Origin: Nakamurella silvestris | GTDB taxonomy: Bacteria > Actinomycetota > Actinomycetes > Mycobacteriales > Nakamurellaceae | Assembly (NCBI GenBank): GCA_003576535.1 | Contig: QXCQ01000244.1 | Span: 1-34,721 of the forward strand | Reading direction: 5' to 3' | DNA length: 34,721 nt | Shown: positions 32,577-34,721 of the stretch, piece by piece | Position numbering within the stretch: the stretch's first letter is position 1 | How the letters are laid out: every line of letters starts with the position of its first letter | Translations under genes and position numbers: made by a program | The notes under the pieces: model-generated | What the model was told of the DNA's origin: nothing | The model's database searches: none | Seen by the model: only the letters and a program-made list of their open reading frames with translations

Positions 32577-34721
32577 CGTCCCCGATTCCGAGAAGTACTG
32601 CAACACCGACTGAACCGCCTCGCGGCGGCTGAGGGCCAGCCCCTCGGCCGTCGCGTCGGCGAGTTCCTCGGCTCCGATCGCCGCGGTGATCCGCGCCCGG
32701 ATCCGGCATTCGTCCCGATCGGCCGGGTCCGTGGCACCCCGGATCACCGCACTGGCCGCCAGCAGGACGGCCGCCCGACGATGGTTCCCCTGGTGGGCTT
32801 CCAGGTCCGCCACCCCCACGACGAACCCGGCGAAGATCGGCATGTCGGAGACCTGTCCGGCTCGGCTGCCCGCCTGTCGCAGGGCCGTTTCGGCGTCTGC
32901 GGTGCGCCCCTCGGCGAGGGCCGTCATCGCCCGTTGGGTCATCAACAGGGCAACGAGTTGAGGTGCCCCTGCTCCGGTCACCTCCCCGCCGGCCTGCTCG
33001 AACGCCTCGTCGTTGAGTGCGACCGGGTCCCAACCGATCTCCGGATACAGCCGGGCCACCTCGGCCCGCACGAAATTGCCGATCCCCTGGAGTTCCGGGG
33101 CCGCCAGGGCCTCCGGGAACTCGTCGATACGTGCCAGTGAGGCCACGGCTTCGGTGAATTCCCCACCCCGGAGTTGGGCGATGGCCATCCAGATCAGCGA
33201 GTTGGCCGCGTCCTCCTGGGCACCGAGTTCGCTGAGGTTCCGATACCCCAGTTCAAGCGCGGCTTTGGCCCCGACCAGGTCCCCGCTGTAGATCCGGAGC
33301 CGTGCGGCGGTCTCGTAGCTGCCCCCCAGCCCCCACCGGTCCCCCAGGGACTCGAAACGTCGGATGGCCTCTTCGACATCATCAGTGGCGCTGGCGAATT
33401 CACCGGAGTTCTCGGCCAAACTGGATCTGAGCAACAGCATCGACGCCTGGGACCACGGGCTGTCCTGGCCCAGACCGATGGTGATCAGACGGTTCAGCTC
33501 CTCATCCGGTGTCGTCAGGTCGGTCACCTGACGCGGGACGGACTGGATCAGGAACAGCCGGGCCAGCACCCGCAGCATCAGAACGCTCGGCTCCTGCTCC
33601 TGTGCCGGTGTGTCGCAGAGACTCTCGTAGGCTCTCTCCAGTTTCGAGATGTCCGCGTCGGCCCACCCGACCACCAACTCGTTGATGTGCAGGAAGACCG
33701 CGGCCGCCGCACGCTCCTGGACCGTCGCCTCCCCCTCGGCCGCCAGTGCCGTCTCCAGCCAGGCCGCCGCGGTGGTCCTGGATCCGAGAAGCATGGAGTA
33801 CCAGGACATCGAGATGGCCAGCTGAAGGGCGGCCGAGGCCTCCCCGGTCTCGGAGAGATGGGTCAGGGCGGCGAACAGGTTGTCCCGTTCGGTCTTCAGG
33901 GTCGCCAGGGCCTCCAACTGGTTGCGGCCGTTCAGTTCCGGTTCGGTCCGTCGGGCAAGTTGGGCGAAGTACTCGGCATGCGCCCTTCGCACCCGGGAGA
34001 GCGTGCCGCGCTCGATCAACCGGTCCCGCCCGAACTCCCGAATGGTCTCGAGGATCCGGTATCGCCCGACCCGCGCGGAATCCATTGCTATCAATGATTT
34101 CTCAACCAGAGAACTCAAGGTTTCCAGCAGGTCGGACCGTCCCCCGAGGGCTCGATGCACGGCATCGGCAGCCTGGAAGTCGAACCCACCGGTGAACACG
34201 ACCAGCTCCTCGGCCAACTCCCGGTCCTGCTCGTCCAGCAGCGCCCAGGACCATTCCACGACGGCCTTCAGGGTGCGTTGCCGCGGCAGTGCGGTTCGAC
34301 TGCCACCGGTCAGCAACCTGAACCGGTCGTCCAGACGGGTGGCGATCTCCGCCAGCGGCATGGTGCGCAGGCGCGCCGCAGCCAGCTCGATCGCCAGCGG
34401 CAGTCCGTCGAGCCGACGACAGATCTCGGCGACAACGGCCTGATCGGCGTCGTCGATGGCCAGATCCGGGCTGGCCGCGTGAGCACGGTCGAGGAAGAGG
34501 GCCACCGCCGACTCGTTGCCGAGAGTTTTGACAGGATAAACGGTTTCGCCGATCAGACCGAGGGCCTCGCGACTGGTGGTGATGATCCGCAAGGCGGCGG
34601 AACTCCCCAGCAGCGCCTCGGCCAGTTCGGCGCAGGCGTCGATCAGGTGCTCGCAGTTGTCCAGGATCAGCAGGGTCGGCCGACCGTCGAGCAAGGCGAT
34701 CAGCTTGTCGACAGGGTCGAC
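32523..34721 (-). CDS. AfsR/SARP-like NB-ARC ATPase regulator, N-terminus cut by the window edge
   Basis: 732 codons are visible; the frame stays open to the right edge (VDPVDKLIA precedes LLDGRPTLLILD), so the start and any DNA-binding domain lie outside. The visible part holds Walker B LLILDNCEH, the sensor-like IITTSREAL, the CRRLDGLPLAIELAAARLR block and a winged-helix-like segment (RTLKAVVEWSWALLDEQD, then RYRILETIREFGRDRL). About 400 helical TPR-like residues follow. This layout is that of BTAD/AfsR-type regulators, or of LuxR-type STAND ATPases; the missing N-terminus decides. It converges with the DrrAB-like operon, so control of it is possible but unproven. Confidence 0.85.
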   Translation of the reverse strand, partial: VDPVDKLIALLDGRPTLLILDNCEHLIDACAELAEALLGSSAALRIITTSREALGLIGETVYPVKTLGNESAVALFLDRAHAASPDLAIDDADQAVVAEICRRLDGLPLAIELAAARLRTMPLAEIATRLDDRFRLLTGGSRTALPRQRTLKAVVEWSWALLDEQDRELAEELVVFTGGFDFQAADAVHRALGGRSDLLETLSSLVEKSLIAMDSARVGRYRILETIREFGRDRLIERGTLSRVRRAHAEYFAQLARRTEPELNGRNQLEALATLKTERDNLFAALTHLSETGEASAALQLAISMSWYSMLLGSRTTAAAWLETALAAEGEATVQERAAAAVFLHINELVVGWADADISKLERAYESLCDTPAQEQEPSVLMLRVLARLFLIQSVPRQVTDLTTPDEELNRLITIGLGQDSPWSQASMLLLRSSLAENSGEFASATDDVEEAIRRFESLGDRWGLGGSYETAARLRIYSGDLVGAKAALELGYRNLSELGAQEDAANSLIWMAIAQLRGGEFTEAVASLARIDEFPEALAAPELQGIGNFVRAEVARLYPEIGWDPVALNDEAFEQAGGEVTGAGAPQLVALLMTQRAMTALAEGRTADAETALRQAGSRAGQVSDMPIFAGFVVGVADLEAHQGNHRRAAVLLAASAVIRGATDPADRDECRIRARITAAIGAEELADATAEGLALSRREAVQSVLQYFSESGTSDPAAVGADGEREEHGE

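Overview
The window is a stretch of a high-GC Gram-positive chromosome. A mycoredoxin, SLH (S-layer homology) repeats, LPxTG/LAxTG sorting signals, a class F-type sortase, a CYTH-CHAD protein and an AfsR-like regulator together point to an actinobacterium. A Propionibacteriaceae-like or related soil or commensal lineage is plausible, but I cannot fix the genus. I saw no rRNA, tRNA, CRISPR array, transposase or phage gene. Both edges cut through genes: a glycosidase on the left and a large ATPase regulator on the right.

Positions 1-10.7 kb hold two very large, divergently transcribed secreted proteins. The minus-strand gene is a GH127-type beta-L-arabinofuranosidase with an intact Cys/Glu zinc site. 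The plus-strand gene is a probable alpha-barrel glycoside hydrolase with discoidin and Ig-like modules. Both end in closely similar SLH repeats that carry an unusual cysteine pair, so both probably sit on the same surface layer. A 1.1-kb intergenic region separates them and holds a LacI-family-like operator embedded in a promoter that reads into the GH127 gene. I read this as a regulated, wall-displayed system for an arabinose-containing plant glycan.

Positions 10.7-15.4 kb hold a minus-strand cluster: a lipoprotein-type class F sortase, an unrecognised 204-residue protein and an IPT/TIG surface protein ending in LAATG. A perfect 24-bp bidirectional terminator closes it. A DJ-1/PfpI-type protein and a small lipoprotein follow. 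Positions 15.7-23.1 kb encode a 2490-residue LPVTG-anchored stalk protein. It has about eight DUF11-like units and six C-terminal DUF5979-like units, and each of the six carries a Lys/Glu/Asn set and a Cys pair.

Positions 23.2-34.7 kb are metabolic and transport genes: CYTH-CHAD; mycoredoxin with an AI-2E family transporter; a GNAT acyltransferase overlapping an NSAR/MenC-type enolase (probably N-succinyl amino acid racemisation); gluconokinase with a GntP permease; a DrrAB-type ABC exporter; and the truncated AfsR-like ATPase regulator. A 70-bp long-hairpin element occurs twice, at 14.66 kb and 30.6 kb, each time directly after a gene.
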